Shown: positions 44,264 through 57,600 of the stretch, one piece after another | Numbering within the stretch: the stretch's first letter is position 1 | Layout of the letters: each line of letters starts with the position of its first letter | From: Anaeramoeba flamelloides | Lineage: Eukaryota; Metamonada; Anaeramoebidae | Length of the DNA stretch: 64,000 nt | Assembly (NCBI GenBank): GCA_027625915.1 | Contig: JANTQA010000023.1 | Location: 10,540,001 to 10,604,000 of the forward strand | Direction: 5' to 3' | Position numbers and translations under genes: made by a program | The notes under the pieces: model-generated | What the model was told of the DNA's origin: nothing | The model's database searches: none | What the model saw: the letters and a program-made list of their open reading frames with translations, nothing else

Positions 44264-46446
44264 GGAAATTATAAATGAATTTAGATCATTTATTTCCTGA
44301 AATTTTTAAAAATATACATTTTTAATTGATCATACTAATAACTTAAACATGTTTTATGTTTGTCCTTAATCTCTCAGAATTAACAACAAAAGAAAAATAA
44401 AAAAGTTTTACCAATTTTTAATTGTTTCCTTTTTTTTTCTAAAAAAAAAATTAATTTTGAATCTTGATTGAAATTAAAATCTTTGATATTTGTTCAATTG
44501 TTTAAAAACCATTAAGCATGGGATCGATGCATTTTTGAAAAAATTTCTTTTGCTAAAATTTTAAAAAGATTACTATCGATCAACTATATAACCTCTAAAA
44601 AACCTGTTGGTGAATCATAGCAATGATAAAAAGTCCAAAAAAAAAAATAAATATAAATTTTTCCCAGTTATTTCCTTTTTTATTATATACAAAAGAATTT
44701 TCACAAAATGAATATGAGTAAAAAACTCTACTGGTAATATGTTCAACATTTATTACACAATTATGTTATAAAAGAATTACTTTTTCTTGATTATCATAAC
44801 AATGAAAACAAACTCTTCTTAGGTTATTGTGGGCTATGATCTGTAAACCTACTTATAACATCCTTTCGTTCCCCATTCACAAAAACTGAAATCTTTCGCC
44901 AATTCACAAAAAATTATCATTATCAGCTGTTTTAAGTTAGGTATTCCCGAAATAAAAACAATAGAATAAAATCTTTTTTTAATTACCCCATTTTAGTTTT
45001 AGAAAAAACATGCACTCTATATAACATAAAAAATTATTTTTTCGAATTAGAATATTGTTGGATCTAGTGAGAGCCTGTCAATTCTCTCAAAAATATTATC
45101 TGTGCCAGAATTTGAGGGTTTTTTTCCTCCCTTTCTCATTCAATTTTTATTTTATAATAGTCTAATCAATTCAAATCATCCCGACCCTTTCTTCAAAGAA
45201 TTAGTGCTTTTATAAAGCATAAAACCCTTTTTTAATTTAAAATGACAAATATTTTTTTTTTTTTTTTGGGGTCTGATGAACAATAAGAAATAATTACACT
45301 AATAGGACCCATCGATTTTAATTTTGATATTTGATCACAAGAGCATTATAAGTTCTCAGAAATATCTTTTTTGAACATAGTTTTTACCTTCAAAATTTGT
45401 ATTCTCTTTGATTGTTTAAATGTGTTAAGTAAAATATTCTTTTTAGTTATTGAATTTTTGTGTAGTTGATAAATCACCCCCAATATCTACTGATAAGTGG
45501 GCTAATTTTACCTTTCATATTTTCTTTCAAACCATTTCAATATCGGTTATCGTCATCGAAAAATTAAATATAAAAACCAACTAATGTTTTTTTTTTACTT
45601 ATTGTTTAGTGTAAATATGACCGATAATTCTTTTTCTTAAAAAGATATACAATCACATTTGATACATTTTAAATATCTATATTTACTCACTTGGTCATTT
45701 CAAAATTTTTATTTAAAATCACCACCCCATTTAAACACCAATTCTTGTCATTATTTCCAATTCTTATTTGGTATTTCCATTATTTGAATCTTTAATGTAT
45801 TGAACAGAAATAATCTCATTATATCTAGTCATAATTTTTAAAAAAATTTAACAAAGAAAATTTTTTTTTTACAATCTATTCTTAATATAAGTTAAATTTA
45901 ACTTAAATATTCCTTAATTGTTCACTTGAAACAAAATAATTGAATTCTAAAAACTTAATTGTTTTACCTCTTTTAACTGTGGAAAATTACTAAGTTGTCT
46001 CTTGTTCTAAATTATAAACAAAGAATCTAAAGTTCAATTATTTCAAGATTATTTATCGGAATTCAAATAAACACAAACTTTACGCTTTATAAATTAATTT
46101 GACTAAAAAAATTTTTAGAATAAATTTGGCTATTCCAAAGAGATACTTGGCCATAAAACAAAATTGGTTTTCTTGTGGAATTTAAGTGGATTCAAGAAAA
46201 CTGAAAATCAAGGATGACTCTTGAGATAATGGATTTCAAATTTAAACCTGTAAAAAAGAATAAAAAAATTTTTTTAACCCTAAACTATTTGTTAGATTTG
46301 TCCTTAAAATTAAAAATCATTAACAAAATAAAATGACCCATCAAACAAATATTAAGTAAACATAAAAACCAAAATAAATTTAGCTTGTTTGGATCCAAAT
46401 TTTTCATTTTTTATTTTGATTTTCTTGAAAAAAATTGCTTCTCTTT
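44264..46446. other. AT-rich spacer, no supported gene
   Basis: About 2.2 kb with no frame above 60 codons that looks coding and no repeat end recognised. The 3' part is the flank of the next coiled-coil gene. Confidence 0.4.
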
Positions 46447-47007
46447 ATGACAAAAACAAATGAAAACACATCGATCCCGATTGAAGATTTTCTCCGAACA
46501 CAACAAGAATTAATTTCAGTGAAACAAGAGAAATATGATTTACTTGAGACTTCCAAAAAAATGAATAAAAAGATTGCAAATTGTGAAAAGGAAAATGAAA
46601 AATTAAACAAAAAAATTACTTGGTTTAATAGCAATATCAATAAAAGTAGAGACAAGAAACAATATTTTGAATTATTACAAAAACTCAAAGAAACTAAATC
46701 TGCTCGCAAAAAAATCAAAAAAGAAAATCGTGAAAAAAAAAAAGAAATTAACCAACTAAAAACCCAATTATCACAAAAATTAGAAACACCCAAAAATACA
46801 AAACCCCAACAAATTGGAAAACAACAAGAAGAAACCCAAACCCTATCCGAAAAGGTACTAACAGATCTTAAATTTTTATGTGAAAACGATAAAGAAAACA
46901 AATTTCAAAGCCAATCACGTTTGTATTTTTTTTTTCTCTTTCAATACTTTTTAATTTTTTTTTGTTTGTTTTGCTTGTGTTTCAAAACAAAAGATTCCCC
47001 CACCTGA
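46447..47007 (+). CDS. Small Lys/Glu-rich coiled-coil protein
   Basis: Starts at ATG 46447 (MTKTNENTSIPIEDFLRTQQ). About 115 residues of predicted coiled coil follow, with heptad-like spacing (YDLLETSKKMNKKIANCEKE, then YFELLQKLKETKSARKKIKK), then a Pro/Gln linker (TPKNTKPQQIGKQQEE) and a last helix (SEKVLTDLKFLCE). The frame then enters a T-rich stretch best read as a 75-bp intron (46919-46993, GTTTGT...AAAAG). Removing it gives 161 residues ending QSQSHSPT. Reading through gives a Phe-rich tail with the same stop. Another possibility is that the donor at 46919 joins the exon at 48386, whose phase fits, making this the 5' end of the next gene. No family was recognised. Confidence 0.6.
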   Translation: MTKTNENTSIPIEDFLRTQQELISVKQEKYDLLETSKKMNKKIANCEKENEKLNKKITWFNSNINKSRDKKQYFELLQKLKETKSARKKIKKENREKKKEINQLKTQLSQKLETPKNTKPQQIGKQQEETQTLSEKVLTDLKFLCENDKENKFQSQSRLYFFFLFQYFLIFFCLFCLCFKTKDSPT

Positions 47008-48385
47008 TCCCTAGACTAAAAGTCCATCTTTTGTCTCCATACTCGGACTTTTTCATTACTGTTTAGTGGTTGTTTGTTTTGTTTTTGAGCTAATGTCTTG
47101 GGGGAATAAAATCTTTCGAACAACAAAAAATCTAAATTCTTTTTTTTTTTGTTTTTTTTTTTTTTGTCCAAACAACCATTTTCCAATTAAAAAATTTCAA
47201 TTTGAAATTCTTCTTTTGTTCAGCGTTTTTTTGTAATTTTAAAAAAAGTGAATCAAAAACTTTTAAAAAGATGCTTAAAAACATTCGCAAAGAAGAAATA
47301 GAGCAATACATTTGAACGGTTTTTTGAAAACTCTTTGAAAATGAAAAACAATTCCGATCCAATTTTTCAAAGAAAAGTGACAATATTATTCCATAATTCA
47401 CAATTTGTGGACCCAAAGAACAATTTTTTCAATTAGTCTAAATTATTTATATCCCTAACAAAACTTTTTGCCTTTGGAGAGTTTCTAAAATTGAATTTTT
47501 AATATTTTCAGGAATATTTAAGAACATCAGTTAAAAAACACAAATTGGTGCTAATCTACATCGCTGTGAAAAGATAATTTAAGGGTCCATTCATTACGGT
47601 TAAAAATCATTTTCTGAAATGGATCAAATAAAAAATTTTTTGTAAACTTTATCAAAGTCCCTAACAACAATCAAAAACTAACCAACCGATGATGTACAAT
47701 CGATCTCCAAAAATCAACAATAAAAAACTGGGACATTTTTCAAAAAAAGTACCAAAGAGAGTTACTCAATTTCCAATTTGAATGGTTATGAATTCTAGTT
47801 TTGAAAACAACTGTGTGAGTTTTGAAGTGTCTCTTTTTGGAGCTTTTTAAGATCTCAAAGATTTTTTTTCATTTCTCAATTAGTTATTTTTATCTCAAAA
47901 ATGTTACAAAATCCTTAATTTATCAAATATAGAGGCTTACAAAATAACCACAAATTAGATCAAATTGAATTAAATTGATTGTGTACTTAAAGAAAACAAT
48001 TTGTTTTAAATTGAAGAAATTTAACCCTTTGGAAATTTAAAATAAGAAATAATTTTTTTTTTTAAATTTGGATTTTTGAAATTGTGAATCCCTTTGGAAA
48101 TTTTTTTTTAATTGATTTTTTTGCCAATTCAGAAATTTCTATTTTTTGGTTATTTGATTTTTGTCTTAAAAGAAGAACAATTTCACAATACCCTTTTTTA
48201 ATATCAAGCAATTCATTGGGTCTGGAGTAAATCCATGACAAATGACTAGAGCCTTAATCACTAATTTATCGATTTGTAATTACAATTCTAAAATTGCTGA
48301 TAATTCTTAATTCTTAAAATATAAACAAAATCAAACAAAAAAAAAATAAATTTTTTGTATCAATATTCTTAAAAAAAAAAAATAG
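47008..48385. other. Spacer between two coiled-coil genes
   Basis: T- and A-rich. A 94-codon minus-strand frame at 47132-47416 is Phe/Lys-rich with no recognisable domain. It could all be one long intron if the two coiled-coil genes are one. Confidence 0.4.
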
Positions 48386-50883
48386 AAACTTTAACTGGCT
48401 TTCTTCAAGATCTGGAAAATTTTTTTAAATTAAATCAAAATAATGAAAATAAAATACAGAAAGAAACAACTGGAAATGAAGAAAATTTAAAAATTCAAGA
48501 GCAATTGAAGCATTTGAATGAAGAAAATAAATTATTAAAAGAAAAATTAGAATTAATCAACAACAACAACAACAACAACAACAACAACGACAACGACGAC
48601 AACGACAACGACAACAACAAAAACAACGACAACAACACCAATAACAACAACAACAGCAGCAGCAGCAGCAGCAACAACAATAATAATAACGAAAACCAAA
48701 ATGTAAATCAAAATGAAGAACCAAAAGAAATAAATTCACTATTAAATGAAATATCTATTTTAAAAAAAGATAACCAAAGTATTTTAGATGCATTAACAAA
48801 AAAAGATCAGATTATTTCTGAATTACAGAATCAACAATTTGCAAAAGAACAAAATTTTGTGAATCAGGGAAACAAAAGTAAGAACGAATTAGTTCAACAG
48901 CTGAAATTACAAAAAAAAATGTTTCAAAATTTACAAAAAAGTTTATTAGAATCTGGAAACGAAAAGGAAAAGTTAGTAAATGAAATTAAAGAACTAAATG
49001 AGAAACACAAACAAAGTATTGACGAAAAGGACGAATTACTCCAAACTAATTCTGATTCTATTTTTAAGTTTAGTCAACAAATTACTGATCTTCAACTTTT
49101 ATTAAAAAATGAACAAGAGAAAAATCAAAAACTTGAGGAAGAACATAATAACCAAATTAAACTTGCACGATCTGGTCAATTGGAAAAATTGCAAAAGGAA
49201 TCTCAAGAGAAAATAAATCAAGAACTCAAGATAAATGAAGAAAAAACTTGTAAAATTGAGAAATTACAGAAAGAAATCAAAGATTTTGAAAAATCTAAAA
49301 TTGAATTTGAATTAACGATTAAACAATCAGAACAAAATATTGAAAATTTAAAAAATAATATTGAATTGGCAAACAAGCAATTAAATGAAAAAAAAACGAA
49401 CTTGGAAGAATTACAATTAGAGTTAAAAGAGCAAAAAGAGTCAAATCAATCCGATAAGCAACAAATAAAACAGTTGGAAAATAATTATGAAGAGAAAGAA
49501 AAGGAAATTAAAAAATTAAAATTAGATTTAGATGATTCCTATTCAAGAAGAAAAATTTCGGAAAGAAAAAATACGTCTTTGATTAGAGATCTTAAAAATC
49601 AATGTAAAAGATTAAAAATGCAAATAAATAAATTAGAAAACTCTACAAAACGGAATGGTGAAAATAAGAAAGTTCAGAAAGAAAATACAAATAAAAAAAA
49701 CAAAGAAAAAGAAAAAGAAAATGAACAATTAAAAGATAACCACTCTAAAGGGGTGGTGAACGAAATGAAAAAGAAAGGAAAGGCAACGGAAAAAAAAACA
49801 GAAAAAAAAACAGAAAGAAAAACAGAAAGAAAAACAGAAAGAAAAACAGAAAGAAAAAAAGAAAAAAAAACAGAAAGAAAAACAGAAAAAAAAGTGAAAA
49901 ATGATCTCAAAACACCAACAAATTCACCAAAAACAAAAAGGAAAATGCCTAATGAAATTAAAAAGGAAAAATTCAAAACTCCAACTAAAAATACCCAATC
50001 CAAATCTAAAAATAAAAAAAGTCTCCCTAAAAATTTGAATGACAAAAAAAATAAAAAAAATCAAAATGCCAAGAAATCTAAAGAAAATAAAAATCAGTCC
50101 ACTGATAAAAAAGACATAAACAGTTTAACAAAATTAAACAATTTTAAAAGTTCTGGAGCCATGTTTTTTCAAAAAATCATTGAATCACCAAGATCATTTT
50201 CCAAAATTATGAAAAAGGAGAATTTAAATGAAAAAAAAAGCCCCAATACAACCTTTCAAAAAATTGGTAAGAATAACTCTTCCAAGAAAGCAAATAAAAA
50301 AAATGAAATCAAAACACCCCGAAATAAAAAAATCGAAAAAAAACTTTCAAATACAGAACCGATGAAAAAAATGAATAAACGAAGATCACAAAGCACAATT
50401 AGATCAAATAAAACTTCCAAAATGAAAAAAGAATTTGACTACGAAACAATATTTAACAATATCAAGAACGAAAATCAAAAGAATTATCAGAATAAAAATA
50501 AAAACGATCATAAAGATCAAGAATACAAAAAGAAAATGCTATTTTTAAAAAAAGAAAACATCAAATTAAAGGAAAATGTTAATTTTTTGCAAGAAAGCAA
50601 CTCTTTATTACTCAAAGATAAAGAAAAGGTTGTAGAATATTACATGAAGAAGGAAAACCTTGGGCTATTAGATCCTAAAAAAAAATCAAAATATACCAAA
50701 ACAGAGCAGAATGAATTTAAAAAATTGAAAAATGCTTATGAAGAGCAAATGGTTAAAAATATTAATTTGGAAAATAATATGAAAACTTTAGGTGATGAAA
50801 TAAATAGGCTTACTACCAATTTAGAAGAATTAAAAAGAGAAAAAAGAATTCATGAAAAAAGAAAAAAAAGATCAAATAATTAA
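48386..50883 (+). CDS. Long coiled-coil protein with poly-Asn/Ser tract; 5' exon not identified
   Basis: The open frame extends upstream to an acceptor (AAAATAG, 48385). Just before it an in-frame stop appears, so at least one earlier exon exists. The exon encodes about 830 residues: a start region LTGFLQDLENFFKLNQNNEN, a helix, an Asn/Asp run with a short Ser run (48559-48690), then several hundred residues of Lys/Glu/Leu heptads (for example LQKSLLESGNEKEKLVNEIK). A basic tandem repeat KTERKTERKTER follows (49790-49890), then a Lys/Ser/Thr/Pro-rich disordered part, and a final coiled coil (NLENNMKTLGDEINRL). The overall form suggests a cytoskeletal or nuclear scaffold, but coiled coils of this type are not diagnostic. 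One possible 5' exon is 46447-46918. Confidence 0.75.
48559..48690 (+). repeat. CAA/GAC/AGC trinucleotide tract coding for poly-Asn/Asp/Ser
   Basis: Runs of AAC, GAC and AGC codons in register with the coiled-coil frame. Confidence 0.9.
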
Positions 50884-52266
50884 TCACAAATCATTTTCAA
50901 TTTAAAATTAGTTAAGAGACGAATCATATCGTTAAAATCTAATTTGTTTTTTTTTTTTTTTTAAATTTTTTTTATGAGTATTTTGAATAATAATAATCAT
51001 AATAATAATAATCGAAATTATAATTGTGGAATTTTATTACTTGCTTTTTAGATTTTATACATTTTATTTTTTTTTTTTAAAATGAAATAATTAATGTTTT
51101 TAATACAATCCGAAATGTCTATTTACCATCTGATATGTTATTTTAAAAAAAAAAAAATGATAAAGTAACTAAACTCTATTTCAAAAAAATTGTCACCTCA
51201 ATTTTCTAATTGTCGGCTTGTCTCTATTAATCTTTTATATGAAGATGGATAAGATTAAAAATACATTTAGTGCCCAGTTCGTTATTAATTAAAAATCTAT
51301 GATTTTGTTAATAGGAAAATCTTAATAATTCAAATAATTATTGGTATATTAAAAAAAAAGTTGTATCTTTTATTTATAATAAGGAATCTTATTTGATTTT
51401 GTCTCTATGTCGCAAATAAGAATTCTAAAATGGATTGTTAGTTTTTGAAATACTTTAATGTATTTTCAAAAAAGTTTGGATTTTTTTTTCAATTTTTGTT
51501 AACAAAAAGTCTATTTTTGACGAAATAATTATATTTATAAAATGCTAATATTTAATTACTAGGGATATTAATATTTTTTAAACAAGTGAATAATGTTTGT
51601 ATTTCAAAAATATGTTAATAGAAAGATTTTGACACAATTAACTATATAAATATCACAGATATGACGATTTTTTTTTGTTTTCATTGAACACATTTCACAA
51701 TCCTGAGTGACATAAAAAAATCGTATGTTTCATATATATGTAATCAAAATAACAAAAAAATTAGGGGTGCTGATCTAATTTGGAATTTTTAAAAAAGTTA
51801 AATTTTGACCACTTTTCTTCTCCAACTATTAATTTTAAAAAAAAAAATAATTTTTTTTCTCAATGTTTAAAGAATTACCAATTTTCAAGAGTTCTAAACG
51901 GTAAATCTCCATGGTATTTATTGGTGTTTTCAAAATAGATAATCAAACTATTTACATGGTATTAAATATAAAACCTCTCACTTAATTTGGAAATCGCGAA
52001 TTCCCATTGTTTTCCAAGGCTTTTAAAACAATTACGTACTACATATATAAAATTTATTTTTTTTTATTCATTGTTTTTCCCTTTGTCCCTTTTCACATCC
52101 CACAAATGATAAGTATGATTATAAAAGAAATCAAGAAATTTTTCAAAAAATATAAAAATAAAACAAATAACGAAACGAAACAAACAAAAAAACATGTAAA
52201 AATTTGAAAAAAGGCAATTAAAGAAGTCTTTCCTGATTTTAATACAAAAAAATGCACTATTAGTCA
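50884..52266. other. AT-rich spacer, no supported gene
   Basis: The 3' flank of the coiled-coil gene with AT runs. Nothing recognised. Confidence 0.4.
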
Positions 52267-52858
52267 TATAAGGTATTTCCAAAAAAGTGGGGCATTTTTT
52301 TTTACATTTCATAAAAAATAATCTTTTTTAGTGATGGTAATCATTAATCAATACTACCAAATTAAGTTTAATATTTATAACGATTGAATCAACCACTTAT
52401 ATATTTAATTCAAAGCATGTTAGTTGAAATATTCCCAAAAAATGAAAAAAAAAAAAATAGATCTTTTTTTGGCTAAAACAATGTACGACCAATTTCAATA
52501 AAAAACAGGAAATATGGAATGGGAACAAATGATTTTTTAAACACGAAAACGCAGTTATATGTTTTTAATTATATTGTAAATTTTGTTGAGATTATACAAG
52601 TTATGAAAATATTTTTTTCGATCAAAAAGAAAATAATAAACACCAATTTTCACCATAAAAAAATATCAGATAAAATCGAGATCATAAATTTTAATATATT
52701 TTATTTCTGCAAAACAATACTAAGAAACAAATTGAATTATTATCAAGAATCTATAAATGGTGGTTAATGATTTTGGATATTTAAATCCTATTTTGAAGAA
52801 TGGGTTACATAAATATATTTTAAAATAAATTTGCCCCACTTTATTGGAAATAGCTTAT
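52267..52858 (+). mobile_element. MITE family D, copy 1
   Basis: The left end is TATAAGGTATTTCCAAAAAA followed by GTGGGGCA. The right end, in reverse complement, reads TATAAGCTATTTCCAATAAA followed by GTGGGGCA. The 28-bp inverted ends, TA flanks and a (TA)n tract after the right end are as expected. The interior matches copy 2 at 61254-61850. An 82-codon frame inside has no recognisable content. Confidence 0.75.
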
Positions 52859-53985
52859 ATATATATATATATATCATATTTTCCATTCAAAAATGGTAAG
52901 ATAAAATAAAATAGAATTTTGGCAATTAAAACAAAGATCCAAAGAATGTTTTAAATAATAAAATATTGTTATATTTTTTCCATCATATTAGAAATTTTGT
53001 TTCTATGAAACCTCTTTGGAAAACAATTTTTTAATCAAAAAAGATAAAAATAAACATCATTTTCATACCTAAAAATATCTTATGAAATTAAGATGATAAG
53101 AAATTTGAAAGATTTTGTTAAATTAATATCTTGCATAGATACAAATTGGATTATTAGGAACAACCAATTAATCACGATTAGCGTATTTATATAAAAGAAT
53201 AGTAATATTTATATTATAGTTTTCTAAAAGACATTTTAACATAGATTTGCCTTTTTTTGAACATAACTTATTTAGATTTGTATACATACCTCCCATTTCT
53301 CTTAAATATCAAATTGTTTCACACTAACCAAGTAGAATATGAATATTTCAAAATATTGAAAATCAATGATGGTTGATTAGGGGTTGTATGAATATATATT
53401 TAATTTTTTCAATAAAAAAACAAATTCAAAAAATAAGTTCATAAAAATTTTAAACAGTGACATTTTTCACAAATAAAGTTTGATAAATTATTAGTTAAAA
53501 TGAAAAAGAAATTTTTTTAATTTGAATTTTAGAAAAATAATAAAGCATAGTTAATACAAAAAAGCGTAACTAAAAAGTTACGAAAAGAACAGAAAATAGT
53601 TGAAAAACATACATGGATCTATTAACAGAACTTCATAAAAAACTTTTTTAATCAAACTTTTTTTCAAACAACTTTAATATTTTCTTCGGATTTTCCAATA
53701 ACAATTTCAATCAAATAAAAAATTATCCCAAAGACTTTATTCAATTTAAGTAATCATGTTTTTTATATTCTATGAAAAAAAAAAAAATCACTATGGAGTA
53801 AAAGAATACCGGAGCGTATGCTATCTGTGCCTTTGTGGATATAAAAAAGAATACTAACCAAACCACTTGATATGAAACTTGAATAAAAATGAAAATATTA
53901 ATAAACAATTTGCAAAATAATAATCATAATAAATCTTTCTTTATAAACAAATAAAGATTAAAATTTATCGTTTTTTTTTTTATTT
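52859..53985. other. Spacer at the 3' end of the INTS5-like gene
   Basis: A (TA)n tract at 52857-52875. The stretch 53000-53170 is related to the interior of family D. No gene was seen. Confidence 0.4.
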
Positions 53986-54583
53986 TTAAATAAAAATTAA
54001 AAAAGGAGAAATTTTATTGGACTTTTTAATTGTTAAAGCTGACAACAGTTTTAAATTGATTTCTCTTCTGGATTCAATAAGCTTTTTGTCCCCGACAAGC
54101 TGAATATTGGAAAACCAAATTGATTCCAAAATGACTAAAATTTCTGATGGTTCAAGAAATTTAAGGTAATTTATTACATTGCTTAGAATGTTTTGTTTAT
54201 TAATAATTAACTTCATCATTCCAAGGTGGCTTATAGTTTGAATAAAGGAGATAGTTTTTTCAAGAATTGCAGAATATTGGAAATTTTTGTTTGAAATTTG
54301 TTTGATTGTTATAACTTTCCATCTAGCAATCAAATTAAATAAGATGGAATGTGCTAAATGATCCCAATTTTTTAGATATATTAATAAATTCCATAAAAAT
54401 GGATATTTCTGGAATTTTTTTTGGATTTTTTGATCGTATTTTGAAGGTAATCTGAAATAATCTAAATCGAGAAATTCTCGAATTGGTGGTTGATTATATC
54501 CTTCAAGGTAAGAAATTAATTCTTTAGTGAATAAAATTGCATTATCATTTTCATCATCATCATCATCATCATCATCATTTTCG

Positions 54584-54614
<31 letters not shown>

Positions 54615-57600
54615 AATTATTACCTTGATTATCATCTTGGTTATCATCATTATCATTGTTTTTATTCTTCTTATTCTTATTATCCTGTGGATCAATGTCA
54701 ATTACTTGATCATTATATTCAGTGTTATTATTAAAATTTGTTTCGTTTCTAACAATCTCATTATTTATTATATTTTGATTTTGATTTTGATATTGATTTT
54801 GATTCATATTCATATTTGGGTTTTGATTTTGGTTCATATTCCTGTTTGTATCCATCTGAGGGTTTCTATTCATGTTTGGGTTCATATTTGGATTCATGTT
54901 CATATCCATATTTGGGTTCATATTTGGATTTATGTTCATATTCATATTTGGATTCATATTCATATCCATATTGAGATTATGATTTCTATTCATATCCATA
55001 TTTTGGTTCATATTTGGATTTCTATTCATATTCATGTTCATATTTTGATTCATGTTCATATCCATGTTTGGATTCTGGTTCATATACATGTTTTGGTTTG
55101 TATTTGGATTCATGTTCATGTTTGGATTCATATTCGGATTCATGTTTGGGTTCATATTTGGGTTCATATATTGATTTTGGCTTGGGTATTGGTTTGGATT
55201 TTGATAATTATTTTGGTTCATATTCATATATTGGCTTTGATTCATATTCATATTGGGGTTTTGATTTTGGTTCATATACATATTTTGATTCATATTCATA
55301 TTTTGATTCATGTTTGGGTTCATATAATTATTTTGATTCATGTTCATATTTGGGTTCATATTTTGATTTGGATTCATATTTGGGTTCATATATTGATTTT
55401 GGCTTGGGTACATGTTTGGGTTTTGATACATATTTTGATTCATATTCATATTTGGATTCATATTTGGATTTTGATTCATATTAGGATTCATGCTTTGATT
55501 TGGATTCATATTTGGGTTTATGTTTCGATCCATGTCCATGTTATGAATCATGTTCATATTGGGGTTCTGGTTCATATTTTGATTTGGGTTCATGTTCATA
55601 TTAGGATTCATATTCATGCCCATGCTCATATTTGGATTCTGATTCATATTTTGGTTTGGATTCATATTCATATTCGTGTTTTGGTTTCGATAATTATTAA
55701 TAGTTTGATTCATATTCATATTGGGATTTTGATTTTGGTTCATATTCATATTTTGATCCATCCTCTGATTATGATGAATATATTGATTTTCATTCATATT
55801 TGGGTTTTGGCCTTGGTTGATATAATTATTCATATTCCGGTTCTGGTCTTGATTCTGATTCTGATTTTGATCAATATATTGATTTTGATTCATATTTTGA
55901 TTTTGGCTCTTATTTTGCTTTGAATACTTGTTAATATTTTGTTTCTGGCTTTCTTTTCTTTTACTATTAGATCTTTTTTTTTGATTTTTATTTTCAGAGG
56001 CATATTTAATATTTTTTCGAATTAAAATACCAATAATTTGTGATAAATTGTTAAATAATAATGAATTATATTTTGGATTAGTTTCAAACAATTTATCTAA
56101 AATAAATTTAAATGTATAATGATAAAGTTGTTCTCCAATTGAAAAAATGATTGTTTTTTTCAAATTCTCAATTATTGAGAAAAAAATTAATTTTTTTTTT
56201 TCATTCTTTGAGACACATTGCAATTGTTTCAAAATTTTAAAAAATTGTTGGAATGTTTTTGTTAAAATTGATTTTTTTTTATAAAGATTAAGTTTTGAAA
56301 GATCTGTTTTAATAATTAAAAAAGTGATCCAAGAGGTGAATTGTACTGAAGGTGAGTGATTTAGCATTTTAAAAATCTGGAAAATATTTTTGGCTAAAAT
56401 TTTTCTTGTTTTTAAATAAATTGAATAGTTATTAGATTCTTCAAGAGATATGATTGTAACCAAAACTCTTAATAATCTGGAACGTTCTTTGGTATTGCAG
56501 ATTTGCAAAAATTGAAGTGAGTGTTCAATTAAATCGGTGCCTATTTCAGAATTAATATTATTATTAAAAATATTACGGAAATAATAAAAATATCCCGCAG
56601 CAATATTTTTTCCAAATCCCAAGTGTAATGAAGAAAAATAGTCTTGTTTATTTTTCTTTTGTTTTTGTTGTTCTTTTTCTTTCAATAGTTTTTTATTTGT
56701 TGTTTGATTGTCTTTGAGGTTGTCTTCTTCCGTTTCAATGTCTATTTTATTATTGTTGTTACTGTTGTTATCGGTATTGCTATTATTATCTTCTCCGCTG
56801 TCTGTGTCTGGGGCTTGTCCTTCTTCTTCGCTCTCTGTATCTGGAGCTTGCCCTTCTTCTTCGCTGTCTGTATCCGGGGCTTGTCCTTCTTCTTCATCGT
56901 CTGTGTCCGGCGCTTGCCCTTCTTCTTCATCGTCATCTGTATCTGGAGCTTGCCCTTCTTCTTCACTTTCAATTTCAATTTCTTGAATGATTGTGGTTTT
57001 TTTACTTTCTTTCTTTGTAATAATTTTTTTTTTGCTCTCTTTTTTTTGCTTCATCTCTTTTTTTTGCTTATTTTTGTTTGGATTCATTTCTTTCAAATTT
57101 GTCACCTTAATTTTTTGTTCTTGTTCGTCAGCAATAAGTAACATAAAGGAAAATAAAAATTCGATTGAAATTTTGTTACCCTTATACAAGGCGATCATTG
57201 TTATTAATTGGATGATTCTTAATTTCACTTCATCAGCTTTTCGATAGTGAGTAGACAATAAAATTTCACAAAGATGAGAAGGGTACTCAGCAATGGAATC
57301 AATCAGGGGACAAACCTTTTCCACCAAATTGAACGAAACAAACAATTTGTCTAAAAACTGGATCAGGATTTTGTCTAGCTTGGAGCTGTGCAAGTACAAT
57401 GCCATTTCAAACGCATGCTCACCGATTTGATAAAAGTGATGGTTAACCAAGATGGAAATTTTTTGTTGGGTGTTTGCATCTGGAAACGCCAAAATTGAGC
57501 CAATCGAGGCACGTGCAACTCTAGGTGATTCCCTCAAAACTCCCAAAAACTTCTTATGGGTGGAATATGAGCCCACCAAGTCTGGATCACGGATAGCAAG

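Noticed and set aside
46404-46901. 165-codon Ser/Phe-rich minus-strand frame
   Set aside because: Antisense of the Lys/Glu-rich coiled-coil exon at 46447-46918.
48495-48739. Poly-Leu and poly-Cys frames on the minus strand
   Set aside because: Antisense shadows of the poly-Asn/Ser codon tract in the coiled-coil gene.
54625-55923. A 432-codon plus-strand frame rich in Ile/His/Val/Leu
   Set aside because: Mirror of the Met/Asn/Pro/Gln repeat on the opposite strand of the INTS5-like gene. Its repeats follow the codons of the real frame, and it has no domain.
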